A stretch of 64,000 bases of DNA from Marilutibacter spongiae (GCF_014145325.1 NZ_JACHTF010000007.1:62001-126000), one strand, 5' to 3'. Numbered from the stretch's first letter, positions 1 through 9,732 are shown. The notes: a model not told the origin generated them from the sequence alone. Numbers and translations are program-made.

Positions 1-1001
1 TGGAGGTCATCCGCAGTGGCCGTACCGCGCTGTTCGCCGCCAACCTCGCGCTGGCGGCCTACCAGCGACGGCTGGCCGAACAACTGGGCGTGCAGCCGGG
101 CGCGGAACTCAAGCGCGCCGTGCTCGAGGCGCGCCATCGCGAACTGCCGGTGCACCTGATCGACCGCGAAGTCGGGCTGACCTTCAAGCGCGCTTCCGCC
201 CAGCTCGGCTTCTGGGGGCGGGCGAAACTGGCCGGCGGCCTGCTCGCCGGTCTGCTGGTCGACGAGCCCGTGGCCGAGGACGACATCGAGAAGCTCAAGA
301 CCGGCGACATGCTGGAGTCCAGTTTCAGCGAGTTCGCCAGCGACACGCCGGCGCTCTACGACACGATCATCGACGAACGCGACCGCTACATGGCCGCGCG
401 CCTGCGCGAGAGCACGGCCAGCGACGCTGGCGCGGGCCCCGCCCCGCGCGAGGTGCTGGCCGTGGTCGGCGCCGGCCACCTGCGCGGCATGGCCGGCTAC
501 CTGCGCGAGGAAGACCGCCCGGCCACGGCCATCCGCGACGAGCTGGAGGCCCTGCCGAAGAAGAGCGACGTTCCGTGGTTCACGATCATCCTGACCACCT
601 TCGTCCTGGGCGGCTTCGCCTGGGGCTTCTGGCAGGGCGGCATCGACGTCGGCTCCGACCTGCTGCTGCAATGGGTGCTGGCCACTGGACTGTTGGGCGC
701 TCTGGGCTGCGCGATCGCCGGCGGGCATCCCCTCAGCATCCTGGTCGCGTTCGTCGCCTCGCCGATCACGCCCCTGCACCCGGCGCTGGCATCGGGGACG
801 CTCAGCGCGCTCACCGAAGCCTGGCTGCGCAAGCCCACCTATGCCGACTTCATGGCCCTGCGCGAGGACGTCGGCACCCTCAAGGGCTGGTGGCGGAACC
901 GCGTGGCCCGGGTGCTGCTGAACTTCTTCCTGACCAGCCTGGGCACCGCCATCGGAGTCTGGACCGGCGGTTTGAGGATGCTGGGCAAACTGGTGGGCTG
1001 A
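1..1001 (+). CDS. TraB/PrgY-family membrane protein (5' end missing)
   Basis: The reading frame is open from base 3 and ends at a TGA at 999-1001, so 332 residues are visible and the N-terminus lies outside the window. The visible part has the TraB-type layout: a soluble region rich in Arg/Glu, the motif VVGAGHLRGM (the G-x-GH signature of the fold) around residue 160, then a hydrophobic C-terminal half with about three to four membrane segments. TraB/PrgY proteins are related to pheromone-shutdown proteins of enterococci and to TIKI-type metalloproteases; the role in proteobacteria is not settled. The gene converges on the RND operon and shares a terminator with it. Family assignment is good; function is unknown. 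Confidence 0.75.
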   Translation, partial: EVIRSGRTALFAANLALAAYQRRLAEQLGVQPGAELKRAVLEARHRELPVHLIDREVGLTFKRASAQLGFWGRAKLAGGLLAGLLVDEPVAEDDIEKLKTGDMLESSFSEFASDTPALYDTIIDERDRYMAARLRESTASDAGAGPAPREVLAVVGAGHLRGMAGYLREEDRPATAIRDELEALPKKSDVPWFTIILTTFVLGGFAWGFWQGGIDVGSDLLLQWVLATGLLGALGCAIAGGHPLSILVAFVASPITPLHPALASGTLSALTEAWLRKPTYADFMALREDVGTLKGWWRNRVARVLLNFFLTSLGTAIGVWTGGLRMLGKLVG

Positions 1002-1064
1002 TGCCCTCGACCGCGCGCACCGAAGGCGTCGTGGCAGGGATCGGCCACCGGACACGGAAAAAAG

Positions 1065-1090
1065 AAGGGCGCCACCGAGGGAGCGCCCTT
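1065..1090. terminator. Bidirectional rho-independent terminator
   Basis: An 8-bp perfect stem (AAGGGCGC at 1065-1072 and GCGCCCTT at 1083-1090) has an A-rich stretch on its left and TTTCTCTTT on its right. It lies between two convergent genes and can serve both: the TraB-family gene on the plus strand and the RND operon on the minus strand. Confidence 0.8.
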
Positions 1091-1155
1091 TCTCTTTGTC
1101 GACCGGCCGGGACCGTCAACCCGCACGCCCGCGGGAGCGGCAGGTCGGCGCGGGG

Positions 1156-4100
1156 TCAGTCCACGTGCAGCGCCGTCACCGACGCGACATCGCCGCGGAC
1201 GTCCTTGCCGCGTGCCCGCCTCACGATGCGGATGACGCCGTTGCGGGCATCGTCGAGCAGGGCGTAGATGGTGGGCAGGAACATCAGGCTCACCACGGTC
1301 GAGAACGCCAGGCCGCCGGCCACCGCGCGCGCCATCGGCGAGTACTCCGCGCCGCCGAGCACGACGGTGTCGCTCAGCGAGATCGGGATCATCGCCAGGA
1401 TCGCCGTGCCCATGGTCATCATGATCGGGCGCAGGCGTTCGCGACTGCCCTCGACCAGGGCATCGGTGCGCGACATGCCGCGCCGCCTGAGGTTGTTGAT
1501 GTGCTCGACCATCACGATGCCGTTGTTCACCACCACGCCCATCAACACCAGGATACCGATGAAGGCCATGATGCTGAACGCCGTGCCGGTGATCCAGAAC
1601 AGCCAGAACACGCCGAACACCGAGAACAGCACGCAGCTCATGATCGCCGCCGGGAACAGCAGCGACTCGAAGACCGCCGCCATCACCACGTAGATCATCA
1701 CCAGCGCCAGCAACGTGTTGAACATCATCTGGTTGACCGCCTCGTTGTCGCGCTCGAACGCACTGCCGTCGAAGGAATAGCTATAGCCCGGTGGGAACGC
1801 GACGGTCTTGAGGGTCGACTCCAGTGCCTTGCGCGCATCGGGCGTGGTGGTCTCCCCTGCCAGGTTCGCGGCGATGGTGACGGTCGTCTGGCGGTTGTAG
1901 CGGTTGATGTGGGTGGCGGCCGGCACGACGTTGACGTCGACCATGCTCAGCAGCGGCACCGAACGCCCGTCGGGCGATCGCACCATGAAGCTCTCCATGT
2001 CCTCGACGCCGTAGGTCTCCGCGCCGGCGAAGCGCACCCACACCGGCACTTCGGTCTGGCCGCGGCGGAATTCGCGCAACTGGGCGCCACGCAGGGCCAG
2101 GCCGACGAAGCTGGACACCTCCTGCACGCTGAAGCCGAACGCCGCGGCACGCTCGCGATCGACGGTGACGATGAGCTCGTTGTTGGTGTCGCCGGCATCG
2201 ATGCGGACGTCGCGCAACTCCTTGCGCGCCGAAAGGATCGGCACGATGTCCCGCGCGATCTCGCTCAACACCTTCGTCGAGTCGCCCACCAGTTGCACCT
2301 GCACGCCCTCGTTGCCGCCGTCGCGACCGCCCTGGCCGCGGATGCCGACTTCCATGCGCGCCGACTTCGGCAATTCCTTGCTGATCGTCTCGGTCAGCGG
2401 CTTGATGTCGCCGATCGAGTCGTCGAAGGTGATCATGGTGCTGGCGTCGCCCTGCTCGCTGTACCACGAGTAGATCTGCTTGATGTTCAAGCGCTCGCGG
2501 TTCGCTTCCAGGTACTTCTCCACGCGCAGGACCTCGTCGGAGATCTGCTCCTTGGTGTAGCCGCCGTTCCACTGGTAGTAGAGCTGCGCTTCCTTGCCGC
2601 CCCCGCCGCCGAACATGTCGAACTTGGTCTGGGTCATCGGCACGATGCTCAGCGCCACGATCAGGATGATGCCCAGCACGCTCCAGCCGCGATGTTCCAG
2701 GGTCCAGCGCAGGACCCGGGCGTAGCGCCGTTGCAGGCGCGAGATCAGGCCCTTCTCGTTCTGCACCGCCGGCGGCGTCTTCATCCGCGCCGACAGCATC
2801 GGGATCAGGCTGACCGCGACCAGCCACGACGCCAGCAGCGACACCGAGATGGTGATCGCGATCTGGGCCATGAAGATGCTGATCTGGTTGGTTTCGCCCA
2901 GCAGGTTGGGCAGGAACACGATGCAGTGCGACAGCGTGCCGGCCGACAGCGCGATGGCGACGTGCCGGGTGCCGACGATCGAGGCCTTGACCGGGTCGTT
3001 GGGCATGCGCTCGCGCTCCTGGTAGATGCTCTCCACCACGACCACGGCGTTGTCGACCAGCATGCCGACCGCCAGCAGCAGGCCCATCAGGGTCAGCACG
3101 TTGAGGGTCACGCCGAAGAAATGCATGAAGCCCAGCGTCATGACGAAACAGATCGGGATCGCCAGCGTCACCATCAGCGTGGACGGCCAGTGCCGCAGGA
3201 AGAAGAACAGCACCGCGATCGACAGCAGCAGGCCGATCGCGCCGGCCTCGGCCAGCTCGACCAGCGAGTCGGTGACCTCCTCGCCCTGGTTCTGGATGAC
3301 CTTCAGGTCGATGTTGTTGAGCTCGGGCGACTCGCGGATCTCCTCCACCGTCGCCAACACCTGCCGCGAGACCTCGACCAGGTTGGCGTTGCGCTCCTTG
3401 TAGATGTCCAGGCCCACCGCCACGCGCCCGTCCAGGCGACGGCCATAGTCCATGCGCGCGGGCTTGAGCCGCACCTCGGCGATGTCCGACAGGCGCAGTC
3501 CGCGCTCGTTGAGCACCAGGTTGCGAAGCTCGTCGAGGGTACGGATCTCGCCGATCGGCTGCACCCGCAGGCGCAGGTCGGCGTCCTGGATCTCGCCCGC
3601 GGACACGGAGAAGTTGACCGTGCGCAGGCGGCTGTTGAGGTCGTTGAGGTTCACCCCGTGCGCGGTCAGGCGCTCGGGGTCGATCGCGATCTCGACTTCG
3701 TTCGGCGGCGCGCCGCTGACCTCCACCCGCGCCACGCCGGGCACGCGCTCGATGCGCCGCTTCATCTCGCGGTCGATCAGGTCGTAGGCGCCGGTCAGGT
3801 CGGTGTCGGCGGCCAGGCGAACGCGAAGGAAGGCCTCGTCGCTGGTCGAGAACTTGTGCACGAAGTAGCGCTGGAAGTCGTCCGGAAGCTCGTCGCGGAT
3901 CGCGTCGATCCGCTCGCGTGCTTCCGAGGCCGTGATCGAGATGTCCTTGTCCCAGTCCGAGAACTCCATGAACACGTACGCGCCGTCGGCCTGGGCACCG
4001 CCGCCCATGCGCTTGATCCCGCTCAGGGTCGCCAGGGCCTCCTCGACCGGGCGCAGTACCGTGCGCTCGACCTCCTCGGGCGTGGAGCCCGAGTACGGCA

Positions 4101-4245
4101 GCTGCACGAACATGAAGGGCGCGGAGACGTCCGGCAGGGCTTCCAGCGGCAGCCTCACCGCGGCGATCAGGCCGATGACGAACATCGACACGAACAGCAT
4201 CACCGTGGTGACGGGACGCTTCAGGCTGAGCTCGGCGACGCTCAT
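1156..4245 (-). CDS. RND efflux permease, second of a tandem pair
   Basis: Inner-membrane resistance-nodulation-division transporter of the HAE-1/AcrB type, 1029 aa, the normal family length. The start MSVAELSLKRPV at 4245 gives an ATGA overlap with the upstream permease; longer frames have no support. The N-terminal helix, two large periplasmic porter loops and two blocks of six membrane segments are recognisable. In the fourth helix the AcrB-type Asp-Asp pair reads VDNAVVVVE (second Asp to Asn, near residue 398), and in helix 10 the Lys position reads VVNNGIVMVEH (Lys to Asn, near residue 906). The proton relay therefore looks incomplete, which fits a partner subunit in a hetero-trimer (as for MdtBC). 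Substrate unknown; no outer-membrane TolC-like gene is present here. Confidence 0.9.
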   Translation of the reverse strand: MSVAELSLKRPVTTVMLFVSMFVIGLIAAVRLPLEALPDVSAPFMFVQLPYSGSTPEEVERTVLRPVEEALATLSGIKRMGGGAQADGAYVFMEFSDWDKDISITASEARERIDAIRDELPDDFQRYFVHKFSTSDEAFLRVRLAADTDLTGAYDLIDREMKRRIERVPGVARVEVSGAPPNEVEIAIDPERLTAHGVNLNDLNSRLRTVNFSVSAGEIQDADLRLRVQPIGEIRTLDELRNLVLNERGLRLSDIAEVRLKPARMDYGRRLDGRVAVGLDIYKERNANLVEVSRQVLATVEEIRESPELNNIDLKVIQNQGEEVTDSLVELAEAGAIGLLLSIAVLFFFLRHWPSTLMVTLAIPICFVMTLGFMHFFGVTLNVLTLMGLLLAVGMLVDNAVVVVESIYQERERMPNDPVKASIVGTRHVAIALSAGTLSHCIVFLPNLLGETNQISIFMAQIAITISVSLLASWLVAVSLIPMLSARMKTPPAVQNEKGLISRLQRRYARVLRWTLEHRGWSVLGIILIVALSIVPMTQTKFDMFGGGGGKEAQLYYQWNGGYTKEQISDEVLRVEKYLEANRERLNIKQIYSWYSEQGDASTMITFDDSIGDIKPLTETISKELPKSARMEVGIRGQGGRDGGNEGVQVQLVGDSTKVLSEIARDIVPILSARKELRDVRIDAGDTNNELIVTVDRERAAAFGFSVQEVSSFVGLALRGAQLREFRRGQTEVPVWVRFAGAETYGVEDMESFMVRSPDGRSVPLLSMVDVNVVPAATHINRYNRQTTVTIAANLAGETTTPDARKALESTLKTVAFPPGYSYSFDGSAFERDNEAVNQMMFNTLLALVMIYVVMAAVFESLLFPAAIMSCVLFSVFGVFWLFWITGTAFSIMAFIGILVLMGVVVNNGIVMVEHINNLRRRGMSRTDALVEGSRERLRPIMMTMGTAILAMIPISLSDTVVLGGAEYSPMARAVAGGLAFSTVVSLMFLPTIYALLDDARNGVIRIVRRARGKDVRGDVASVTALHVD

Positions 4246-7200
4246 GCGGGCTGTTCTCCATCGGCATCGGCGCGACCGCCAGCGACGGTACCCGCGGCCG
4301 CGTGCAGGCCACGACGGCCACGCTCGCGATAGTAGGCGTCGCCACGACGGTCGAGGAGGTCGTACACCACCGGGATCACCACCAGCGTCAGCAGCGTGGA
4401 GACCAGCAGGCCGCCGATGACGGTGATCGCCATCGGCGAACGCACCTCCGCGCCCTCGCCCATCGCGATCGCCAGCGGCAGGAAGCCGAACAGGGTGCAC
4501 AGGGTGGTCATGGTGATCGGGCGCAGGCGCGAGCGCGCACCCTCGACCAGCGCATCGCGCTTGCTCTCACCGGCCTCGCGCAACTGGTTGACCTTGTCGA
4601 TCAGGATGATCGCGTTCTTGGTCACCAGGCCCACCAGCAGGATCAGGCCGATGAACACCACCACCGAGATCGAGTTTCCTGTGACCAGCAGGGCCAGCAC
4701 GGCGCCGACCATCGCCAGCGGGATGGTGAACAGGATCACGAAGGGGTGCAGGAGCGACTCGAACTGCGACGCCATCACCAGGTAGACCAGGAAGATCGCC
4801 AGGCCGAAGGCAAACACCAGCGACTTCACCGACTCGGCCAGTTCCTCGCCCTGGCCGCCGATGTGCATGCGCACGCCGGCGGTCAGCGGCTGCGCGGCGA
4901 CCATCGCCTCCACGTCCTTGACCGCGGTGCCCAGGTCGATGTCGCGCAGGTTGGCCGACACCACCGCCACGCGGACCTGGTCGGCGCGATGGATCTCGCT
5001 CGGGCCGGTGGTCGCGACGACGTCGGCCACCGCTTCCAGCGTCACCGGCCGGCTGCTGCCGGGGTTGACGACCAGGCGGCGGATGTCCTCGACCGAAGCG
5101 CGGTCCGATTCCTGCGCGCGCACCAGCACGTCGATCTTGCGGTCGCGGAAGCTGTAGCGGGTCGCGACCTCGCCGCGCACCTTGCGCACCACCACGTCGG
5201 CGATCTGGCGGGTGGTCAGGCCCAGGGCACCGGCGCGATCCTGGTCGAAACGGATCTGGATCTCGGGGAAGCCCTGCTCGACCGTGGAGGTGACGTCGGC
5301 ATAGTGGGCGTTGCCGCGCAGCATCGCCGCCATCTGCTTGCCGGCCTGTTCGATGGTGGCCAGGTCCTCGCCACGCAGCTCGATCTCCAGCGGCGTGGAG
5401 AAACTGAAGAGCTCCGGCCGGCTGAAGTCGACCTCGGCGCCGGGATGGCCCTCCATCGTGGCGCGCAGGCGCTCGGTTTCCTCGGCCTCGATCTTCTCGC
5501 TGCCGCCATCGGCCATCACGATGCTGATCTTGCCGATGTTCTCGCCGCTCTCGGTCGGGTTCGCGTCCAGACGCGTGCCGGTGCCGCTGACGCCGAACAT
5601 CGCGTGGATGCCCGGGTCGTCGGCATGCCGGCGCTGGATGTCCTGCACGAGGGCGTCGGTGTCGCGCAGCGGCGTGCCGGGCGGCAGCTTGACGGTCATC
5701 TCGAACCGGTCCTGGGCCAGCTGCGGGATCAGGTCCGCACCCAGCATCGGCACCAGCGCGAGCGTCGCCAGGAAGGCGGCCAGGGCGACACCGAGCACCA
5801 GGCCCGGGCGGCCGAGCGCCGCCGGGAGCAGCTTCAGGTAGCTGCGCTCGGCGCGGTCGTAGGGCGCCATCGCCAGGTCGCTGGCCTTGCGCATCACCGG
5901 GCCGACGACGGCCGCGATGCCGCGCCAGATCCGCACGAACACCCAGGCGATGCCGAACAGGCCGCCGCGCGTCGCGGCGCCCACGCCGCGGCCGGTGGCC
6001 GCGATCGGCTTCTGAAGCTTGGACGACGGCCGCCATTGCGGATGCGCCGGCTCCTCCGGGAACGCCATCGGCGGGCGCCCCTTCAGCGAGCTGAGCATCG
6101 GGATCAGGGTCATGGACACCAGCAGCGAGATGCCGATCGCGAGCGCCACGGTCAGCGCCTGGTCGCGGAACAGCTGGCCGGCGATGCCCTCGACGAAGAC
6201 GAGCGGCAGGAATACCGCGATCGTGGTCAGCGTCGAGGCGACCACCGCCATGCTCACTTCGCGGGTGCCGACGATCGCCGCTTCGAGTATCCCCAGCCCG
6301 CGCTCGCGGGCCTTGGCGATCGACTCGAGCACCACGATCGAGTCGTCGACCACCAGGCCGGTGGCCAGCGCCAGGCCGCCGAGCGACATGACGTTGAGGC
6401 TCAGGTCCATCTGCCCCATGAAGAAGAAGGTGGTCACGATCGACACCGGCAGCGACAGGCTGATGACGAAGGTGCTCCAGCCGTCGCGCAGGAACAGGAA
6501 GATGATCAGGATCGCCAGCACGCCGCCGATCACCGCATCCATCTTCACGTCGCTGATCGCGTGGCGGATGAACTGCGACTGGTCGTCGATGACGGTGAGT
6601 TCGAACTCCGGCGGCATCGAGTCCTGGATCTGCTTCAGCCGCGCCTGCACGGCATCGGCGGTGGCGACGGTGTTGGCGTCGCCTTCCTTGTAGATCGCCA
6701 GTTCGACCGCTTCCTTGCCGCCCAGGCGGATGATCGCCTCGCGTTCCTTGTAGCCCTGGCGCACGTCGGCGACGTCCTTCAGGCGCACCGGCATGCCGCC
6801 CGCGGCGACGCTCTGCCCGGCCGAGGACGCGCTCTGCACCGAGGCGGCCGCGGCCATCGCGCTGGCGTCGCCGGTCGCGGCCGCGACGCGCGCCATCTGC
6901 TCGGCTGCGCTGGCGGCATCGCCGCCCCCGCCGCTCTGCGTGGTCACCAGCATCTCGCGGATCTCGTCGACGCTGGCGAACTGGTTGACCGTGCGCACCA
7001 GGTAGCGCTGCGAGCCCTCTTCCAGGCGACCGCCGGAGACGTTGACGTTCTCCTGCTGCAGGCGGTTGATCACGGTCTCGATCGGCAGGTTGAGCTGGGC
7101 GAGCTTCTGCTGGTCGATGTCGACCTGGATCTCGTCCTCCAGGCCGCCGCCGATCTTGACCGCGGCCACGCCTTCGACCGGCTCGAGCTTCTTCTTGAGG

Positions 7201-7745
7201 TCGTCCTCGGCGAAGCGGCGCATCAGGGTCAGCTGGCGGATGGCGTCGCCGCCCTCGCGCGCGCTCAGGGCCAGGCGCATGACCGGTTCGGTGGAGGGAT
7301 TGAAGCGCAGCAGCACAGGCTGCTCGGCTTCCTGCGGCAACTGCAGCACCTCGATCTTGTCGCGCACGTCGAGCATGGCCTTGTCCATGTCCGTGCCCCA
7401 CGCGAACTCGAGCACCACGTCGCTCTGGCCGGTGCGCGAGACCGACTTCAGCTTGCGCAGGCCCTTGACCACGCCCACCGACTCCTCGACCGCCTCGGTG
7501 ATGAGGGTCTCGATCTCGGTCGGTGCCGCGCCGGTGTATTCGGTGCGCACCGTCAGGGTCGGGAAGCTCAGGTCGGGCAGCAGGTTGACCTTGAGGTTGC
7601 CCAGCGAGATGAGTCCGAACAGCAGCAGGCTGATGGTGAACATCGCGATCGTGACGCGACGGCGGGTGGAGAACTCGACGAGGTTGAAGGCAGCGGGCGC
7701 CTGCGGGTCGCCGGGGTTGGCATCGCTCACTTTGGGATCGCTCAC
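4242..7745 (-). CDS. RND efflux permease, first of a tandem pair
   Basis: Inner-membrane RND-type proton/substrate antiporter, 1167 aa, about 130 residues longer than AcrB. It retains the relay residues: GLVVDDSIVVLES in helix 4 (near residue 467) and GLVTKNAIILID in helix 10 (near residue 1042). The extra length sits in two places: an Ala/Ser/Gly/Gln-rich stretch at about residues 270-320 inside the first porter loop, and roughly 90 residues between the two membrane halves (about 570-660) that contain further hydrophobic sequence. It lies 15 bp downstream of the membrane fusion protein and overlaps the second permease by 4 bp (ATGA), so all three are probably one operon. Drug, metal or lipid substrate cannot be told from the sequence. 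Confidence 0.9.
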   Translation of the reverse strand: MSDPKVSDANPGDPQAPAAFNLVEFSTRRRVTIAMFTISLLLFGLISLGNLKVNLLPDLSFPTLTVRTEYTGAAPTEIETLITEAVEESVGVVKGLRKLKSVSRTGQSDVVLEFAWGTDMDKAMLDVRDKIEVLQLPQEAEQPVLLRFNPSTEPVMRLALSAREGGDAIRQLTLMRRFAEDDLKKKLEPVEGVAAVKIGGGLEDEIQVDIDQQKLAQLNLPIETVINRLQQENVNVSGGRLEEGSQRYLVRTVNQFASVDEIREMLVTTQSGGGGDAASAAEQMARVAAATGDASAMAAAASVQSASSAGQSVAAGGMPVRLKDVADVRQGYKEREAIIRLGGKEAVELAIYKEGDANTVATADAVQARLKQIQDSMPPEFELTVIDDQSQFIRHAISDVKMDAVIGGVLAILIIFLFLRDGWSTFVISLSLPVSIVTTFFFMGQMDLSLNVMSLGGLALATGLVVDDSIVVLESIAKARERGLGILEAAIVGTREVSMAVVASTLTTIAVFLPLVFVEGIAGQLFRDQALTVALAIGISLLVSMTLIPMLSSLKGRPPMAFPEEPAHPQWRPSSKLQKPIAATGRGVGAATRGGLFGIAWVFVRIWRGIAAVVGPVMRKASDLAMAPYDRAERSYLKLLPAALGRPGLVLGVALAAFLATLALVPMLGADLIPQLAQDRFEMTVKLPPGTPLRDTDALVQDIQRRHADDPGIHAMFGVSGTGTRLDANPTESGENIGKISIVMADGGSEKIEAEETERLRATMEGHPGAEVDFSRPELFSFSTPLEIELRGEDLATIEQAGKQMAAMLRGNAHYADVTSTVEQGFPEIQIRFDQDRAGALGLTTRQIADVVVRKVRGEVATRYSFRDRKIDVLVRAQESDRASVEDIRRLVVNPGSSRPVTLEAVADVVATTGPSEIHRADQVRVAVVSANLRDIDLGTAVKDVEAMVAAQPLTAGVRMHIGGQGEELAESVKSLVFAFGLAIFLVYLVMASQFESLLHPFVILFTIPLAMVGAVLALLVTGNSISVVVFIGLILLVGLVTKNAIILIDKVNQLREAGESKRDALVEGARSRLRPITMTTLCTLFGFLPLAIAMGEGAEVRSPMAITVIGGLLVSTLLTLVVIPVVYDLLDRRGDAYYRERGRRGLHAAAGTVAGGRADADGEQPA

Positions 7746-7760
7746 GTGGGGCTCCGGCGC

Positions 7761-8918
7761 TTACTGCTGGGTCGTTTCGTCGCCGGCATCGCCGGCTTCG
7801 TTGGCCGCGACGGCCTTGTCTTCCGCGCCGGGGGCGCCGATCACCTGGACGATGGAGTCGTCGCGCAGGGCCGACTTGCCGGCGGTGACGACGCTGTCGC
7901 CCGCCTCCACGCCCTCGCGCACCTCGGCCCACTCGCCGTCGATGTAGCCCAGCTTGACCGTGACCCGGCGGACCTTGCCGTCGCGCACCACGAACAGGGC
8001 CGGGTCGTTCTCGCCCTCGATCAGCGCGTTGCGCGGCACGACGAGCGCATTCGCGCGCTGGTCGTAGTCGATGCTGATGCGGCCGAACATGCCCGGCTGC
8101 AGCACCTGTTGGCTGTCGAAGGCGCAGATCACGCGGAAGGTGCCGCTGCCGGCATCGACGACGGGCGCCACGCGGTCGACGGTGCCCTCGAAGACCTTGC
8201 CCGGCAGCGCGTCCACGTGCATGCGCACCGGCAGGCCGGCCTTGAGCGTGGCCAGTTCGCGCTCGGGCACGTTGAGGGTGGCCTCCAGGCGCGAGATGTC
8301 GACGATGCGCAGGATCGGCGTGTTGATCTGGACGAAGTTGCCCGGCTTGATCGAACGCGAGGCGACCACACCGGAGATCGGCGCGGTGACGTTGGTGTAC
8401 GACAGCTCCAGGTTGGCCAGTCGATTGGCCGCGCGCGCGTTCTCCAGGTCGTACTTGAGCTGGTCGGTCTCGTTGGCGCTGATCAGCTTCTGCGCCGACA
8501 GCTGGCGGGCGCGCTCGTAGTTGTTCTGCAGCTTGGTCATCTGCGCCGCGGTCTGCGCCGCCTGCAGGCGGGCGCGGTCCGCGTCCAGGCGCACCAGTTG
8601 CTGTCCGGCCTTGACCGCCTGCCCTTCCTCGACCATGACGTCGAGCGCGACGCCGGAGGTCTTGGCGATCACCTGCGACTCGGCCAGTGCTTCCAGCGCC
8701 GCGGTGCCGGTGTAGCTCGCGGCGATCGGGCGATGGGTGGCCTGGGCGACTTCGACCGGCACGGCCTCGGCGGCCTTGTCCTTGCCTTCCTTCGCCTCGG
8801 CCTCGCCGTTGCCCCCCTTGCAGGCGGCCAGGACCAGGCAGGCGACGAGGATCAGGACGGCATTGCGGGCGCGGAACGAGCCGCGGGAAACGCCTTGGGC
8901 TGGGAGAGGGAGTTGCAT
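7761..8918 (-). CDS. RND efflux periplasmic adaptor (membrane fusion lipoprotein)
   Basis: Periplasmic adaptor of the AcrA/MexA class, 385 aa, linking the RND permeases to an outer-membrane channel. The N-terminus carries a lipoprotein signal (hydrophobic stretch, then LVLAAC with Cys near residue 33), so it is probably anchored in the inner membrane. Next come the first half of a biotinyl-lipoyl-like domain (EGQAVKAGQQLVRLD), a helical hairpin (about residues 115-165), the second lipoyl half (VTAPISGVVASRSIKPG) and the beta-barrel and membrane-proximal domains. It is the first gene of the operon, divergent from the cytochrome pair, with no adjacent regulator gene. Confidence 0.92.
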   Translation of the reverse strand: MQLPLPAQGVSRGSFRARNAVLILVACLVLAACKGGNGEAEAKEGKDKAAEAVPVEVAQATHRPIAASYTGTAALEALAESQVIAKTSGVALDVMVEEGQAVKAGQQLVRLDADRARLQAAQTAAQMTKLQNNYERARQLSAQKLISANETDQLKYDLENARAANRLANLELSYTNVTAPISGVVASRSIKPGNFVQINTPILRIVDISRLEATLNVPERELATLKAGLPVRMHVDALPGKVFEGTVDRVAPVVDAGSGTFRVICAFDSQQVLQPGMFGRISIDYDQRANALVVPRNALIEGENDPALFVVRDGKVRRVTVKLGYIDGEWAEVREGVEAGDSVVTAGKSALRDDSIVQVIGAPGAEDKAVAANEAGDAGDETTQQ

Positions 8919-9340
8919 GTGGGGGGCCCCGATGGTGGTGGTGCCGGCCGATGTATGCCGGTGTTGTAGATAGGTATATCACTAGACACGAAAAACCCCT
9001 CGTGTCGAAGGTCATGGTGACTGTCGCCATGCCCTGTTCATGGGCGCGGGACCGTCCCTGCGCACGGCAGTCGCGCGGCCCGCCCGGTCGTTCCGGGCGC
9101 TCCGCGCGACATCGTGGTGGGATGGATGCATGCTCCGGCGGGAGCGTTGCATTGTCATGTCCCAGTGGTCAGGGATCGCCCCCGGCCTCCGGGCGCGCAC
9201 GCAAAGCTAAACAGCGCGCGCCACGCAGGCTATACTGGCCAGATTGCGCGCGGCCGGGCGCCCCGGGACCTGCCTCCACGGCATCCGGGACACGGCCGGC
9301 CAGCCTTTCCAGCCAGCCATTCGAGATTGCGGACATAGAC
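8919..9340. promoter_or_regulatory. Intergenic region between the divergent RND and cytochrome operons
   Basis: This 422-bp gap holds no credible gene. Near the RND start it becomes unusually AT-rich (about 8961-9000). Two inverted repeats occur there: GATA-N4-TATC at 8969-8980, and the perfect GACACGA (8985-8991) / TCGTGTC (9000-9006) with an 8-nt A/C-rich loop. Either could be an operator for the efflux operon; in minus orientation the second has no U-tract after its right arm, so it is not an obvious terminator. The cytochrome promoter lies at the other end. The rest looks like plain GC-rich spacer. Confidence 0.45.
9208..9236 (+). promoter_or_regulatory. Sigma-70-type promoter of the cytochrome c pair
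   Basis: TAAACA at 9208-9213 (four of six matches to the -35 box), a 17-bp spacer and TATACT at 9231-9236 (five of six matches to the -10 box). The leader to the ATG at 9341 would be about 100 nt. This is a consensus match only. Confidence 0.5.
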
Positions 9341-9718
9341 ATGATGCGACCGCTGACGATCGCCGCCAGCCTTGCCCTGACCACCCTGCTGGCCGCCGCG
9401 CCGGTACGTGCGCAGGACGAAGCCACCCCCGCCCCGGCCGCCAACGCCGCCAGCAACGGCGCCCTCCAGGGCGACGCCGGGAAGGGCAAGATGCTCACCT
9501 ACACCTGCCAGGGCTGCCACGGCATCACCGGCTACAAGAACGCCTACCCGAGCTACCGCGTCCCGCGGATCGGCGGCCAGTCGGCCGAGTACCTGGCGAA
9601 CGCGCTGCACGAGTACCAGAAGGGCACGCGCCAGCACCCGACGATGCAGGCCCAGGCGCAGAGCTTCTCTGACCAGGACATCGCCGACATCGCCGCCTTC
9701 CTGTCCAGCATCAAGTGA
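9341..9718 (+). CDS. Small secreted c-type cytochrome (class I)
   Basis: Monohaem cytochrome c of 125 aa, exported to the periplasm for electron transfer. It has a Sec signal (hydrophobic run ending APVRAQ near residue 25), one haem site TCQGCH near residue 55, and a distal Met candidate in the HPTMQAQAQ region before the C-terminal helix DIADIAAFLSS. The ATG at 9341 was chosen because it gives a clean signal peptide; a second ATG follows directly. The C-terminal half resembles the next gene closely (GGQ-x-AEYL and DQDIADIAAFLSS), so the two are tandem paralogues. They overlap if the downstream GTG at 9715 is used. Partner oxidase or reductase is not in the window. Confidence 0.9.
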   Translation: MMRPLTIAASLALTTLLAAAPVRAQDEATPAPAANAASNGALQGDAGKGKMLTYTCQGCHGITGYKNAYPSYRVPRIGGQSAEYLANALHEYQKGTRQHPTMQAQAQSFSDQDIADIAAFLSSIK

Positions 9719-9732
9719 GCCCGCAGACGACC

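Noticed and set aside
1096-8969. Two very long plus-strand frames opposite the RND operon (about 1080 and 1555 codons)
   Set aside because: Composition is His/Arg/Asp/Gln-rich, as expected from the antisense of membrane proteins, and no domain is visible.
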